A stretch of DNA of 64,000 bases, from positions 1,364,001 through 1,428,000 of the forward strand of contig NC_017770.1 of assembly GCF_000242635.2 (NCBI RefSeq), written 5' to 3'. Position numbers and translations under genes: made by a program. A model generated the notes under the pieces. The model did not search any database and had not been told where the DNA came from. It was given only the letters and a program-made list of their open reading frames with translations. The DNA is from Solitalea canadensis DSM 3403 (GTDB lineage Bacteria > Bacteroidota > Bacteroidia > Sphingobacteriales > Sphingobacteriaceae). Positions 1-8,987 of the stretch are shown here, one piece after another; position 1 is the first letter of the stretch, and every line of letters begins with the position of its first letter.

Positions 1-645
1 AGTTTGGCTGTTGATGGTTTTATCTCTCGTGTAGAGAATCGTAAGCTGCCAACTAACATCACTCCATACATTATTGAAGAACGTCCGATGAATGTAGCAT
101 CGATGGACGTGTTCTCTCGTTTGATGATGGATCGTATTATTTTCTTAGGTGACCCGATTTATGATGTAACAGCTAACATTGTTCAGGCACAATTGTTATT
201 TTTGCAGTCTGTAGATGCAAAGCGTGATATTCAATTATACCTGAATAGTCCTGGAGGTTCTGTGTATGCGGGTTTAGGTATTTATGATACCATGCAATTT
301 GTTGAACCGGATGTTGCTACCATCTGTACAGGTATGGCTGCATCAATGGGTGCTGTTTTATTGTGTGCTGGTGCTGCAGGAAAACGTGCAGGTTTAGCAC
401 ATTCACGCGTAATGATTCACCAGCCAATGGGCGGTGCAGAAGGTCAGGCTTCTGATATTGAAATTACTGCTCGTGAGATCGGTAAATTGAAAAAAGAATT
501 ATACGAGATCATTGCACGTCATAGTAGTCAAACATACGAGAAAGTATGGGAATGCTCTGACCGTGATTACTGGATGATTGCTGATGAAGCAAAAGCATTT
601 GGAATGATTGACGAAGTATTGACTTCGAACAGAGATACAAAATAA
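1..645 (+). CDS. clpP: ATP-dependent Clp protease proteolytic subunit (5' end outside window)
   Basis: Serine peptidase of the ClpXP machine, forming the cytoplasmic double-heptamer chamber that degrades unfolded substrates fed by ClpX. Counting from the TTG at base 4, the triad is Ser114 (in GMAASMGAV), His139 (in SRVMIHQP) and Asp188 (in SDRDYW). The substrate-strand motif NSPGGSVYAG is intact. The reading frame is open to base 1 and the first visible codons read Ser-Leu-Ala, which fits the interior of a ClpP N-terminus, so the true start lies upstream and TTG-4 is probably not the start. It lies 87 bases before clpX on the same strand, the usual pairing. Confidence 0.95.
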   Translation, partial: SLAVDGFISRVENRKLPTNITPYIIEERPMNVASMDVFSRLMMDRIIFLGDPIYDVTANIVQAQLLFLQSVDAKRDIQLYLNSPGGSVYAGLGIYDTMQFVEPDVATICTGMAASMGAVLLCAGAAGKRAGLAHSRVMIHQPMGGAEGQASDIEITAREIGKLKKELYEIIARHSSQTYEKVWECSDRDYWMIADEAKAFGMIDEVLTSNRDTK

Positions 646-660
646 TTATAAAACGATCTC

Positions 661-714
661 AGAAAGTATAATGATGATTATAGCTAAGGCTATCAATCAT
701 CATTGTGCTTTTCT
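661..714 (+). other. Long hairpin in the clpP-clpX spacer
   Basis: The 87-base spacer is almost entirely one inverted repeat. ATGATGATT (671-679) pairs with AATCATCAT (695-703), the interior ATAGC/GCTAT closes on a TAAG loop, and an outer AGAAAG/CTTTTCT adds a weaker extension. No U-run follows, so it does not look like a standard intrinsic terminator. It may set the 3' end of a clpP message, act as an RNase processing site or lower read-through into clpX. The structure is seen; the role is inferred. Confidence 0.6.
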
Positions 715-732
715 GATATCTAAATTTAGGTG

Positions 733-1974
733 ATGAGTAAGAATCAAAAAGATGTACGGTGTTCTTTCTGTGGCGCATCAAAACAAGATGTAATGCTAAT
801 GATTGCCGGAATCGACGGACATATCTGTGATCGTTGTTTAGAGCAGGGATACCAGATATTGAACGAAGAAACTGCGCAAAATAAAGCAAAGAAAACCCAG
901 CTTGAACTCAATCTTGTAAAACCATTAGAGATTAAAAAGCATCTTGACCAATATGTGATCGGTCAGGATGATGCAAAACGTGTGCTTTCAGTTGCGGTTT
1001 ATAACCACTATAAACGTTTAAACCAAAAAATTGAAAAGGATGAGGTTGAGATTGAAAAATCTAACATCCTGATGGTGGGAGAAACAGGTACAGGTAAAAC
1101 ATTATTGGCAAAAACAATTGCTAAAATTCTGCATGTTCCTTTTTGTATTTGCGATGCTACGGTATTAACTGAAGCCGGATATGTAGGGGAGGACGTAGAA
1201 AGTATTCTTACCCGATTACTACAAGCAGCAGACTATGATGTAGCAGCAGCTGAACGTGGTATCGTGTATATTGATGAAGTAGATAAAATTGCTCGTAAAA
1301 GTGATAACCCATCGATCACTCGTGACGTTTCAGGTGAAGGTGTACAACAGGCATTATTGAAGATTTTGGAAGGAACAGTAGTGAATGTGCCACCTCAAGG
1401 CGGTCGCAAACACCCTGACCAAAAAATGATTGCTGTTAACACCAGTAATATATTGTTTATCTGTGGTGGAGCATTTGACGGTATTGAAAAGAAAATCGGT
1501 AATCGTCTTCAAACGCAGGCTATCGGTTATGGTACGAATAAACATGCCGAAAAGATCGATAAAAACAATATGCTGCAGTATATAACGCCAAAAGATTTGA
1601 AAAGCTTTGGATTGATTCCTGAGTTGATCGGTCGTGTTCCGGTGCTTACTTACCTGAACCCATTAGATCGTGATACCTTGTTATCAATTTTGGTTGAACC
1701 TAAAAACTCATTGATCAAACAGTATATTAAATTGTTCTCTTACGAGGGAATCAGACTGGAATTTGATCAGGATGTTTTAGAGTATATCGTTGATAAGGCT
1801 ATGGAATTTAAATTAGGCGCCCGCGGTTTAAGATCGATATGTGAAGCGATTATGATCGATCACATGTTTGAACTTCCATCACAATCTGATGTAAAAGAAC
1901 TTTCCATTTCGTTGGATTATGCTAAGGAAAAATTCGAAAAGTCGGCCAGCATGAAGAATTTAAAGGTCGCTTAG
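733..1974 (+). CDS. clpX: ATP-dependent Clp protease ATP-binding subunit ClpX
   Basis: AAA+ unfoldase that recognises tagged substrates and threads them into ClpP. Visible in order: an N-terminal C4 zinc-binding domain (CSFCGA...CDRC), Walker A GETGTGKT, pore loop GYVG, Walker [11 protein letters not shown], the [19 protein letters not shown] segment, an IGYG tripeptide loop at the position of the ClpP-docking IGF loop, and a sensor-2 motif GARGLR. Length of 413 residues is normal. I chose ATG-733 over the adjacent in-frame GTG-730. Probably co-transcribed with clpP unless the spacer hairpin separates them. Confidence 0.96.
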   Translation: MSKNQKDVRCSFCGASKQDVMLMIAGIDGHICDRCLEQGYQILNEETAQNKAKKTQLELNLVKPLEIKKHLDQYVIGQDDAKRVLSVAVYNHYKRLNQKIEKDEVEIEKSNILMVGETGTGKTLLAKTIAKILHVPFCICDATVLTEAGYVGEDVESILTRLLQAADYDVAAAERGIVYIDEVDKIARKSDNPSITRDVSGEGVQQALLKILEGTVVNVPPQGGRKHPDQKMIAVNTSNILFICGGAFDGIEKKIGNRLQTQAIGYGTNKHAEKIDKNNMLQYITPKDLKSFGLIPELIGRVPVLTYLNPLDRDTLLSILVEPKNSLIKQYIKLFSYEGIRLEFDQDVLEYIVDKAMEFKLGARGLRSICEAIMIDHMFELPSQSDVKELSISLDYAKEKFEKSASMKNLKVA

Positions 1975-1995
1975 TAAATAAAAGTATACAGTTTT

Positions 1996-2032
1996 AAAAG
2001 GAGAAAGATTTCCACATCTTTCTCCTTTTTTT
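1996..2032 (+). terminator. Intrinsic terminator after clpX
   Basis: A perfect 14-bp stem, AAAAGGAGAAAGAT with its complement, closes on a six-base loop and runs into seven T residues. It starts 22 bases after the clpX stop. Confidence 0.9.
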
Positions 2033-2187
2033 GTCTGTTAGCCCTGAAAATGCTATAAATAAGGCAATTGTCACAGGTTTTTCTTTTTGGTCATAAATTT
2101 GTTAAATGTTGATAACTTTTTTTTATTGTGAGAAAATAAATTATATTAGATATCAAATCGTAGCAATGGAATATGAATAACATTTAA

Positions 2188-2301
2188 TATATTTGCCTAA
2201 TAATAAATTTGCTTATAAAATTTCACTTTGAAAAAGCGATTTATTATAATTACCCCATCTATTTTTCCTCTCTCTAAATACTACTGACCGATGTGAATCG
2301 G
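2188..2301 (+). promoter_or_regulatory. Candidate promoter boxes and leader hairpin before the type B adhesin
   Basis: The 370-bp AT-rich gap after the clpX terminator holds two matches to the Bacteroidota -7 box TAnnTTTG, TATATTTG (2188-2195) and TAAATTTG (2204-2211). No convincing TTTG -33 partner sits at the usual spacing of either. A small perfect hairpin (CCGAT-GTGA-ATCGG, 2288-2301) lies in the putative leader about 86 bases before the start codon. No coding ORF is visible here. Confidence 0.3.
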
Positions 2302-2386
2302 CTCGGTTAGAAAATCCATTGCAAATTCGTTTTTAAATCTTTTTGTTATGGAAGAGTTTTACGTTTTAAACACCAAACCAAACCGT

Positions 2387-4909
2387 ATGAAAATCGCTCG
2401 CAGTTTCACATCTCGGCTTGCCGTTTTTGTGAGTTGTTTGTCTTTACTGTTAACAGTAGAACGAACGACTGCATTCCCCTTGGTGCAGACTTCTGCATTA
2501 AGTATACATCAAAAGCTTTATTTTTCATTTCTATATAATTCACCATATTTTGTTGGAATAAGTAACAACACGATTAGTCAGCCCTATATTCCTGGAACAT
2601 GTTCCGCTACTTTTTTTAATCCAACTATTATCGATGGAACTCCAGCTTTTCCTATAACAGGTTACAGATGGGAGAAAAGTACAACCATGGGGGCAACGTG
2701 GGTAAGTGTTGGAGCTGTTACGGAGGATTATGATCCGCCAGGTTTAACAGCAACTACTTGGTATCGTCGTATCGCAATTAACGGAACAGAAGAGTTAGCT
2801 AGTAATATAGTTAAAATCGTAATTGCTCCGGTGCCGTTAACCAAAAATTCAATTACAGCAGATCAGGATATTATTAAAGGAGTTGTACCTGCAGGTTTAA
2901 TCGGTTCGCAACCTGCTGGTGGCGATGGCAAAAGCTATGAATACTTATGGGAGTTTAGCATAGATGCCCAAAGCTGGCAATCTGCTCCCGGAGTAAGTAA
3001 TGCAAAAGATTATCAACCGGTAGCTTTAACAGTTACTACATTCTTTAGAAGAGTGGTTTCAATGGGGGTTTGTAACGACCTAACCAGTAATACTGTTACT
3101 ATTAAGATTGTTCCTGTGAAAATATCTAATAACTCCATTATTCAACCACTTGATAACGAAAAGTGTGGAGTAGATAGTTTTAATCCGGGTGTGATTGATG
3201 GTACTGTAGCTAGTGTAACTACAGGTGCTACCTTTGTTTATCAATGGGAGCAAAGTATTGATGGAGGTAGTTCTTATACTGATATTGCTGGTGCTAGTGC
3301 TAAAAGCTACGATCCGCCTACGCTAACACAAACCACGTTCTTTAGAAGGAAAGTTATCTCAAACGGAACATCGGATACAAGTAAGCACGTATTTATCATT
3401 ATTAATAATGTTGGTGTTTCCAATAATACGATTACCTCGGTTCCAGATGTTATTGCCGGTACAGCACCGGATTTAATTGTGGGCAGCGACCCTCAGCCAA
3501 CTGGAGCTATCTTCGATTATAACTGGGAGCAGAGTACAGATGGGAACAACTGGACAACCGCCTTAGGAAATTCAGATAAGAGAGATTATCAACCTCCGGT
3601 TATTACAGTAGCAACACATTATAGGAGAAAAATAGGTTCAGGCGTTTGTCCAACAAGCATAAGTGAGCCCATTAAGATCAATGTGATTCAGCCGGGAGGC
3701 ATTTCAAATAATAAAATTACCGCACCTCCAACTACGTCATATTGTGGATTGGCGACAGTTGATCCTGATCCGATTACCGGTACAGAAGCGAGGAACGCGA
3801 TCAGTTACCAGTGGCAGAAAAAGACTACTGGTGCGTGGGCAAGCATAACTGATGCAACCGGGCAAAATTACGATCCGTCAGGATTGACCATGAAAACGGA
3901 TTTTCGTCGTATTGCAATTGCGGGAATTAACAAGGATACCAGTAATGTAGTATCGTTCCTGATTACACCGGTGGCTATTGATAATAACACTATTACGTCG
4001 TCGCCACAGGTTATTCCTTCGGGTTCGATTCCGGCAATTATCGCTGGCTCACAACCAACAGGAGGTAGTGGTACTTACACATATCTATGGGAGAAAAGTG
4101 AAGGAGGACAAAATAACTGGGTTCCTGCATCAGGCATGAATAATCAAGTGAATTATCAACCACCTGCACAAAATGCAGCTGTGTATTACAGAAGGACGAT
4201 AACTTCTGGTGCTTGTTCTTCAACCAGTGATAAATACCTCATTTCAATAATAACAACTGCAGATCTTACTATTAAAAAAGAGGGTGGAATAAGTGATGAT
4301 GTTCAGGAGGCTGTTCAGTTTGTGATAACAGCTATTAATAAAGGTCCGCAGGATGCTATGAACATCGTAGTGCGTGACACATTATCCAACGATATTGAGT
4401 ACATCTCCGCAACAACAGATGTTGGTCTAGTGGATTATGACCCTATTAAAAAGATTATTAAGTGGGAGATTGATAGGCTAAATAATCAAGAAGAAAAAAC
4501 ACTTAAGATAACTGCCAAACCTTTGGTTACGCACAATATTGTAAACACAGCTCATATATCTGCTCCGGTAAATGATAGTGACCTTACCAACAATAAATTC
4601 ACTGCCATAATCAGAGAAGTGGTTTTCGGAATAGATGGAACTAAAATTCCGAATATGATTACTCCGAATGCTGATGGTAAAAATGACTTCTTTGTTGTTC
4701 CTCAACTCGAAAGCTTCGCTAATAATGAGCTTACCATAATGGACCGTTGGGGTAACCGTGTGTACACCGTAAAAGGTTATAAGCAGGATTGGGGAGGCGA
4801 AGGGCTTTCAGAAGGAACCTATTTCTATGTGTTAAAAATTACCGTTGGCAGTAAAGTAAAATTATATAAAGGTTTTATAACCCTAATGAGAAGTAGAATA
4901 AGTGGTTAA
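2387..4909 (+). CDS. Modular surface protein with T9SS type B sorting domain (gliding motility-associated C-terminal domain)
   Basis: Predicted secreted adhesin exported by the type IX system. A signal peptide follows the ATG at 2387 (MKIARS..., hydrophobic core FVSCLSLLLTV); an earlier in-frame ATG at 2348 would add 13 residues and is less likely. Six Ig-like modules of about 90 residues follow, each opening near xxNNxIT and carrying a YxWExS strand and a YRR/FRR strand. They alternate in two types (A-B three times). A DUF11-like domain (roughly 625-745) precedes the C-terminal type B sorting domain with ITPNADGKNDFF, DRWGNRVY and GTYFYVL. It is followed after 24 bases by a PorP/SprF gene, the typical partner for type B cargo. 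Confidence 0.9.
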   Translation: MKIARSFTSRLAVFVSCLSLLLTVERTTAFPLVQTSALSIHQKLYFSFLYNSPYFVGISNNTISQPYIPGTCSATFFNPTIIDGTPAFPITGYRWEKSTTMGATWVSVGAVTEDYDPPGLTATTWYRRIAINGTEELASNIVKIVIAPVPLTKNSITADQDIIKGVVPAGLIGSQPAGGDGKSYEYLWEFSIDAQSWQSAPGVSNAKDYQPVALTVTTFFRRVVSMGVCNDLTSNTVTIKIVPVKISNNSIIQPLDNEKCGVDSFNPGVIDGTVASVTTGATFVYQWEQSIDGGSSYTDIAGASAKSYDPPTLTQTTFFRRKVISNGTSDTSKHVFIIINNVGVSNNTITSVPDVIAGTAPDLIVGSDPQPTGAIFDYNWEQSTDGNNWTTALGNSDKRDYQPPVITVATHYRRKIGSGVCPTSISEPIKINVIQPGGISNNKITAPPTTSYCGLATVDPDPITGTEARNAISYQWQKKTTGAWASITDATGQNYDPSGLTMKTDFRRIAIAGINKDTSNVVSFLITPVAIDNNTITSSPQVIPSGSIPAIIAGSQPTGGSGTYTYLWEKSEGGQNNWVPASGMNNQVNYQPPAQNAAVYYRRTITSGACSSTSDKYLISIITTADLTIKKEGGISDDVQEAVQFVITAINKGPQDAMNIVVRDTLSNDIEYISATTDVGLVDYDPIKKIIKWEIDRLNNQEEKTLKITAKPLVTHNIVNTAHISAPVNDSDLTNNKFTAIIREVVFGIDGTKIPNMITPNADGKNDFFVVPQLESFANNELTIMDRWGNRVYTVKGYKQDWGGEGLSEGTYFYVLKITVGSKVKLYKGFITLMRSRISG

Positions 4910-4933
4910 GAGAAAAGTGAAAGATTGAGTTTT

Positions 4934-6724
4934 ATGAAGAAACAATTACAACTTCTTATTGCATTTTGTTTGTTGCTGTCGGCTAAAGTAATGGCCCAAC
5001 AGGATGCGCAATTTAGCCAGTACATGTTTAATGGCATGTACATTAATCCGGCTTATGCAGGCTTTAAGCAAAATCTAAATATAAATGCATTTTATCGTAC
5101 CCAATGGAGTGGTTTTGAAGGTGCGCCTAAAACAATGACGCTTTCTGTGGATGCTCCTATGGCTGATAATAGAATGGGGTTAGGATTCCAGGTGGCCAGT
5201 GATAAGATCGGTATTACCGATGAGTTGGCAGCTTACGGAATTTACTCTTACAGAATACCAGTAAATGACGAATCGTTTTTATCCTTTGGTTTAGGAGTAG
5301 GATTTTATCGCTTTGCATTTAAAGGTAATAACGGTATTGTATCAGACCCAACTGATCCCTTAAGTTCTGAGAACGCCTCAAGCTCTTTTAATCCGGAAGT
5401 TAAATTTGGTTTATTCTATAATACAGAGACATTTTATCTGGGAGTATCAGCAAATAACTTATTGTCTCCATATATAAAATCAGATCCGGATATCAGTACG
5501 CTTGTTCCACGTAAATCAACTCAAATTTATTTAACGTCAGGCGTGGCATTACCACTAAGCGATAATGTGGTAATGAAACCATCATTTCTGTTAAAACAGG
5601 ATATTAAAGGATATTCAACACTCGACCTAAATACATTTTTCTTGTTTTACGACAGATTATGGGTAGGAGCTGCTTATCGTAGTGGTATTAAACTGATCAA
5701 TAAGCAACCAAATCAGCCAACTTTTAACTCTAATGCAGCTATTTTGATGTCGGAGTTATTTCTTGGAGAAAAGTTTAGGGTAGGTTACGCCTATGATATG
5801 TCGTTAAGTGCAGTTAAAGACTTAAATGCCAGCGCTCACGAAATCTCATTGAGTTACAGCTTGGATGTAGAAAACTTGTTTCCTCCAAGTTCTCCGGCTC
5901 CTCGTATTAAAGCTGTAACTGAGCGAAATGATAACAGAGCAGCTGAAAAAGCTCAAAAACAAAAAGAGCGTGAGGTAAAAGAGGCTGCAGATAAGAAAGA
6001 GCGCGAAGCTAAAGAAGCAGCAGATAAAAAAGAACGCGAAACAAGAGAAGCTGATAAAGTAGCTAAACAAAAAGAGCGCGAAGCTAAAGAAGCCGCAGAT
6101 AAAGAGGCGAAGGCTAAACAACGGGAAGCTGTTAAGGAAAAACCAAAAGCACCGGTTGTTGAACCTCCTGTTGAGAAGAAGGAAGAGCCTAAAAAAGAAG
6201 AACCTAAACCTGTTAAAGAAAAACTGGTTAAGGAGAAAAAAATTGTGAAACCTGTAGAAACTCCGAAAGAGGAAAAACCGGTTGAGGAGAAACCAGTTAA
6301 GGAGAAAAAAGAGAAGCCTGTTAAAGAGGTTAAAGAAAAACCAGTTGAAACTCCGAAAGAGGAGAAAGTAGATACGAAAGCTGCAGAGAAAGAAGCTGCA
6401 AAAGCTGCTGCGGCAGAAGCTAAAGCTCGTGAGAAGGCAGAAGCTAAAGAACGTGCAGAAGAAGAAAAACGTGAAAAAGAAGCTAAACGTGTTGAAGAGC
6501 AAAAAGAACGTGAAGCTCAGAAGGAACGTGAAAGGGCTGAAGCTAAGGAGAAAGAAGCTGAGAAAGAACGCGAACGTCTTGAAAAAGCAAAAGCGGAGCA
6601 GGCCAAAGAGGTAGAAACAGCTCAGCAAAAAGAGGAGCGTCGTCAGGCTGAAAAAGAAGAAGCTAAGCGTATTAAGAAATTAAAACGCCAAAAAGGTGCA
6701 ATGGTAACACCACGATATTTCTAA
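4934..6724 (+). CDS. PorP/SprF family T9SS outer-membrane protein with a long Lys/Glu-rich tail
   Basis: PorP/SprF proteins are outer-membrane partners needed for secretion or attachment of type B-sorted proteins. Signal peptide 1-21 (ends KVMA|QQ) leads into the family hallmark QFSQYMFNGMYINPAYAG. The family domain runs to about residue 316, its normal full length. A further 280 residues consist almost only of Lys, Glu, Ala, Arg, Pro and Val, with many KEREAKEAADK-type repeats and a central Pro-Val-rich stretch. Much of it is predicted helix or coiled coil. I chose ATG-4934 over the TTG at 4925. The tail ends in MVTPRYF. It sits between the type B adhesin and an OmpA gene, so the three probably work together. 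Confidence 0.9.
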   Translation: MKKQLQLLIAFCLLLSAKVMAQQDAQFSQYMFNGMYINPAYAGFKQNLNINAFYRTQWSGFEGAPKTMTLSVDAPMADNRMGLGFQVASDKIGITDELAAYGIYSYRIPVNDESFLSFGLGVGFYRFAFKGNNGIVSDPTDPLSSENASSSFNPEVKFGLFYNTETFYLGVSANNLLSPYIKSDPDISTLVPRKSTQIYLTSGVALPLSDNVVMKPSFLLKQDIKGYSTLDLNTFFLFYDRLWVGAAYRSGIKLINKQPNQPTFNSNAAILMSELFLGEKFRVGYAYDMSLSAVKDLNASAHEISLSYSLDVENLFPPSSPAPRIKAVTERNDNRAAEKAQKQKEREVKEAADKKEREAKEAADKKERETREADKVAKQKEREAKEAADKEAKAKQREAVKEKPKAPVVEPPVEKKEEPKKEEPKPVKEKLVKEKKIVKPVETPKEEKPVEEKPVKEKKEKPVKEVKEKPVETPKEEKVDTKAAEKEAAKAAAAEAKAREKAEAKERAEEEKREKEAKRVEEQKEREAQKERERAEAKEKEAEKERERLEKAKAEQAKEVETAQQKEERRQAEKEEAKRIKKLKRQKGAMVTPRYF

Positions 6725-6751
6725 GAAATCAGGGGTAAATCCCTGATTTCT
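6724..6751 (+). terminator. Stem-loop after the PorP/SprF gene
   Basis: AGAAATCAGGG and its complement form an 11-bp stem around a six-base loop, beginning on the last base of the stop codon. No T-run follows, so it may be a weak terminator or an mRNA 3'-end protector. The OmpA gene begins 165 bases later. Confidence 0.5.
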
Positions 6752-6861
6752 ATATGGATATTACCAACAATTAAATGTTAATAACTATAAAGAATTTATT
6801 GATTTACAGCTTTTTATAAATTACTTTAGATTTAATTATCTAATTTTAATTTCACATTTTG

Positions 6862-6891
6862 TTTGTAAAAAAAAATTATATATATATTTTG
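6862..6891 (+). promoter_or_regulatory. Candidate Bacteroidota promoter for the OmpA gene
   Basis: A TTTG (6862-6865) is followed 18 bases later by ATATTTTG (6884-6891), close to the -7 consensus TAnnTTTG but with AT in place of TA. It lies 24 bases before the OmpA start, in a very AT-rich spacer that also follows the stem-loop at 6724. Suggestive only. Confidence 0.3.
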
Positions 6892-6915
6892 GCAATTAAA
6901 TAAACCTAGGGTCAT

Positions 6916-8895
6916 ATGAAACGTTTTCTCGGAATGTTAACATTAGTAGGGTTTATCTGCAGTGCAGAACTCTCCTACGGACAAGTTGAAAAGGCTGATC
7001 AAGAATTCGAACAGCTGAGTTACTTCAGTGCTCTTGAGCTTTACAAAAAAGCATTTGAGCAAACTAAAACAGTTCCAATTCTCCAAAAAATTGTGGAGTG
7101 TTGTAAAAGAACTAATCGTTACAAAGAATGGGAATCTTGGGCTGCTAAACTAATCGCGGCTGATAACAAGAATCCTGATAATTACCTGACTTATGGTGAT
7201 GCTTTGATGCGTAATGGTAAGTATACCGACGCTAAGCAAGCATACTATTTATATGGTCGTTATTCAAATGGTAAGTTATTTGAATCGCAATTCTTACAAG
7301 CTTCTTGTGATAGTGCGTTAAACCAAATGAATTCACCTATTACTACAGCTACTGTTAAAACGCTAGATGTACTAAGTACTCCTTATTCTGACTGGGGATT
7401 GACCAAATACCGTAACGGATTTGTGTTCAGTTCTGATCGTCCTTGGGAGCAAAAAACGATCGATAAAAACGAAAAGAAACTTTACGGCTGGACTGGTCGT
7501 CCTTTCTTGAAAATTTTCTATGTGGAGAGTGATCCTGAGAAAAACTCATGGGGTACTCCTACATTATTCTCAGACTTCTTTAATGGTGAGTACCACACTG
7601 CTGGTGCAGCATTCAACGAGCGTCAAAATACTGTATTCTTTACTCGTACTCGTTTTGTTAACACTCCTGAAACAGGAACTAAACCAGTTTTACGTTTAGA
7701 GATATTTATGTCTGAAGCTTGGAAAGAAGCTAAACCATTTAAATACAACTCAATTCTTAAATACTCTGTAGGTGACCCTGCTGTTACTTCTGATGGTACC
7801 CGCTTGTATTTTGTATCTGATATGCAAGGTGGTTACGGTGGTACAGATATTTACTATTGCGATATGGGTGCTGATGGCGAATGGGGTCCATTTAAAAATG
7901 CGGGTCCTGGTATCAACACTAAAGGTGATGAGCGTTTCCCTACATTAATGGGTGATAACGTTATGTTCTTCTCTTCAAATGGTCGTATCGGTATGGGTGG
8001 TCTTGATATTTATCGTGCTACTCAGGAAAAAGGTGAATGGAAAAACGTACTTCGTATGGACTACCCAATCAACTCGCCTCAAGATGACTTCAGTTTAGTT
8101 GTAACTAAAATTTCAGGTGTTCCTGAAAATGCAGATAAAATCAAATTAGAAGGTTTCTTCTCTTCAGATCGTTTCGATTCTAAAGGTGCTGATGATATTT
8201 ACCAGTTTACTTGTGTTATGCCTCAGTTCCAAAAAGAGTACTACTATAAAGGTCGTACTATGAACAAAGAAACTGGATTGCCAATTACTAATGTTACTAT
8301 TACTGTAACTGATCTTAGCAGCAAAGTATCAACTACGTTCAAATCAAATGATAAAGGTGATTACGAAGTTCCGTTAAAACCTAATCGTCAGTATGAGATC
8401 GTGATGAAGAAAAATAATTATTTTGCTTCAAAACAAATGTTCAATACCGGTGATAAATTACGTATGGATATGTTACAGTCTGACTTAACATTTGATCCTA
8501 TCGTATTGGATCGTTCAATCCGTTTGAATAACATTTATTACGATTTCAACAAATCAACCATCACTGCTGAGTCTCAAGCTGAATTAGATAACTTAGTAGG
8601 TGTAATGAAAGAAAACCCTGAGATTATTGTTGAGTTAGGTGCTCACACTGATTCTCGCGGTGATGCTGCTGTTAACCTTGCATTATCACAAAAACGTGCT
8701 CAAGCGGTTGTTGATTATGTGGTAGGCAAAGGCATTCCTGCTACTCGTATTACAGGTAAAGGTTACGGTAAAACAAAACCACTTGTAATGTGTGAAGGTG
8801 GAAACGAGTGCAGCGAAGCAGAACATGCGTTAAATCGTCGTACTGAGTTTAAAGTAACTCGCGTTCGTACAGATATGGCAGCTGCTACAAAATAA
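6916..8895 (+). CDS. OmpA family protein with TPR-like, PD40 and carboxypeptidase-regulatory-like domains
   Basis: Outer-membrane-associated protein expected to bind peptidoglycan through its OmpA domain. The order is signal peptide (1-22, ends SYGQ), a helical TPR-like region (about 25-130), WD40-like PD40 segments (motifs GTRLYFVSDMQGGYGGTDIY and NVMFFSSNGRIGMGGLDIY), a CarboxypepD_reg-like beta domain (about 445-520) and an OmpA C-terminus (YYDFNKSTI, GAHTDSRGD, NRRTEF) to residue 659. This architecture resembles the PorE-type proteins that anchor the T9SS. As third member of the trio it probably anchors the PorP/SprF-adhesin assembly to the cell wall; that role is inferred from position and domains. 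Confidence 0.88.
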   Translation: MKRFLGMLTLVGFICSAELSYGQVEKADQEFEQLSYFSALELYKKAFEQTKTVPILQKIVECCKRTNRYKEWESWAAKLIAADNKNPDNYLTYGDALMRNGKYTDAKQAYYLYGRYSNGKLFESQFLQASCDSALNQMNSPITTATVKTLDVLSTPYSDWGLTKYRNGFVFSSDRPWEQKTIDKNEKKLYGWTGRPFLKIFYVESDPEKNSWGTPTLFSDFFNGEYHTAGAAFNERQNTVFFTRTRFVNTPETGTKPVLRLEIFMSEAWKEAKPFKYNSILKYSVGDPAVTSDGTRLYFVSDMQGGYGGTDIYYCDMGADGEWGPFKNAGPGINTKGDERFPTLMGDNVMFFSSNGRIGMGGLDIYRATQEKGEWKNVLRMDYPINSPQDDFSLVVTKISGVPENADKIKLEGFFSSDRFDSKGADDIYQFTCVMPQFQKEYYYKGRTMNKETGLPITNVTITVTDLSSKVSTTFKSNDKGDYEVPLKPNRQYEIVMKKNNYFASKQMFNTGDKLRMDMLQSDLTFDPIVLDRSIRLNNIYYDFNKSTITAESQAELDNLVGVMKENPEIIVELGAHTDSRGDAAVNLALSQKRAQAVVDYVVGKGIPATRITGKGYGKTKPLVMCEGGNECSEAEHALNRRTEFKVTRVRTDMAAATK

Positions 8896-8922
8896 GTCGT
8901 ATAGTTAAGTTAGAATAAAAAT

Positions 8923-8957
8923 AAAGTTCGACCTGGTTTTACTGGGTCGAACTTTTT
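8923..8957 (+). terminator. Bidirectional terminator between the OmpA gene and glycogen synthase
   Basis: AAAGTTCGACC (8923-8933) pairs perfectly with GGTCGAACTTT (8945-8955) and T residues follow. The minus strand also runs into a T-rich tract, so the hairpin can serve both convergent genes. Confidence 0.85.
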
Positions 8958-8987
8958 TAGTTTATTTCTAATTGCTCTTAGTAATGT

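Noticed and set aside
659-889. Minus-strand ORF over the clpP-clpX spacer
   Set aside because: It overlaps the clpX start and the hairpin and has no recognisable domain.
5846-6628. 260-codon minus-strand ORF rich in Phe, Leu and Ser
   Set aside because: It is the antisense of the Lys/Glu-rich tail of the PorP/SprF gene; AAG/GAA-rich coding DNA lacks stops on the other strand.
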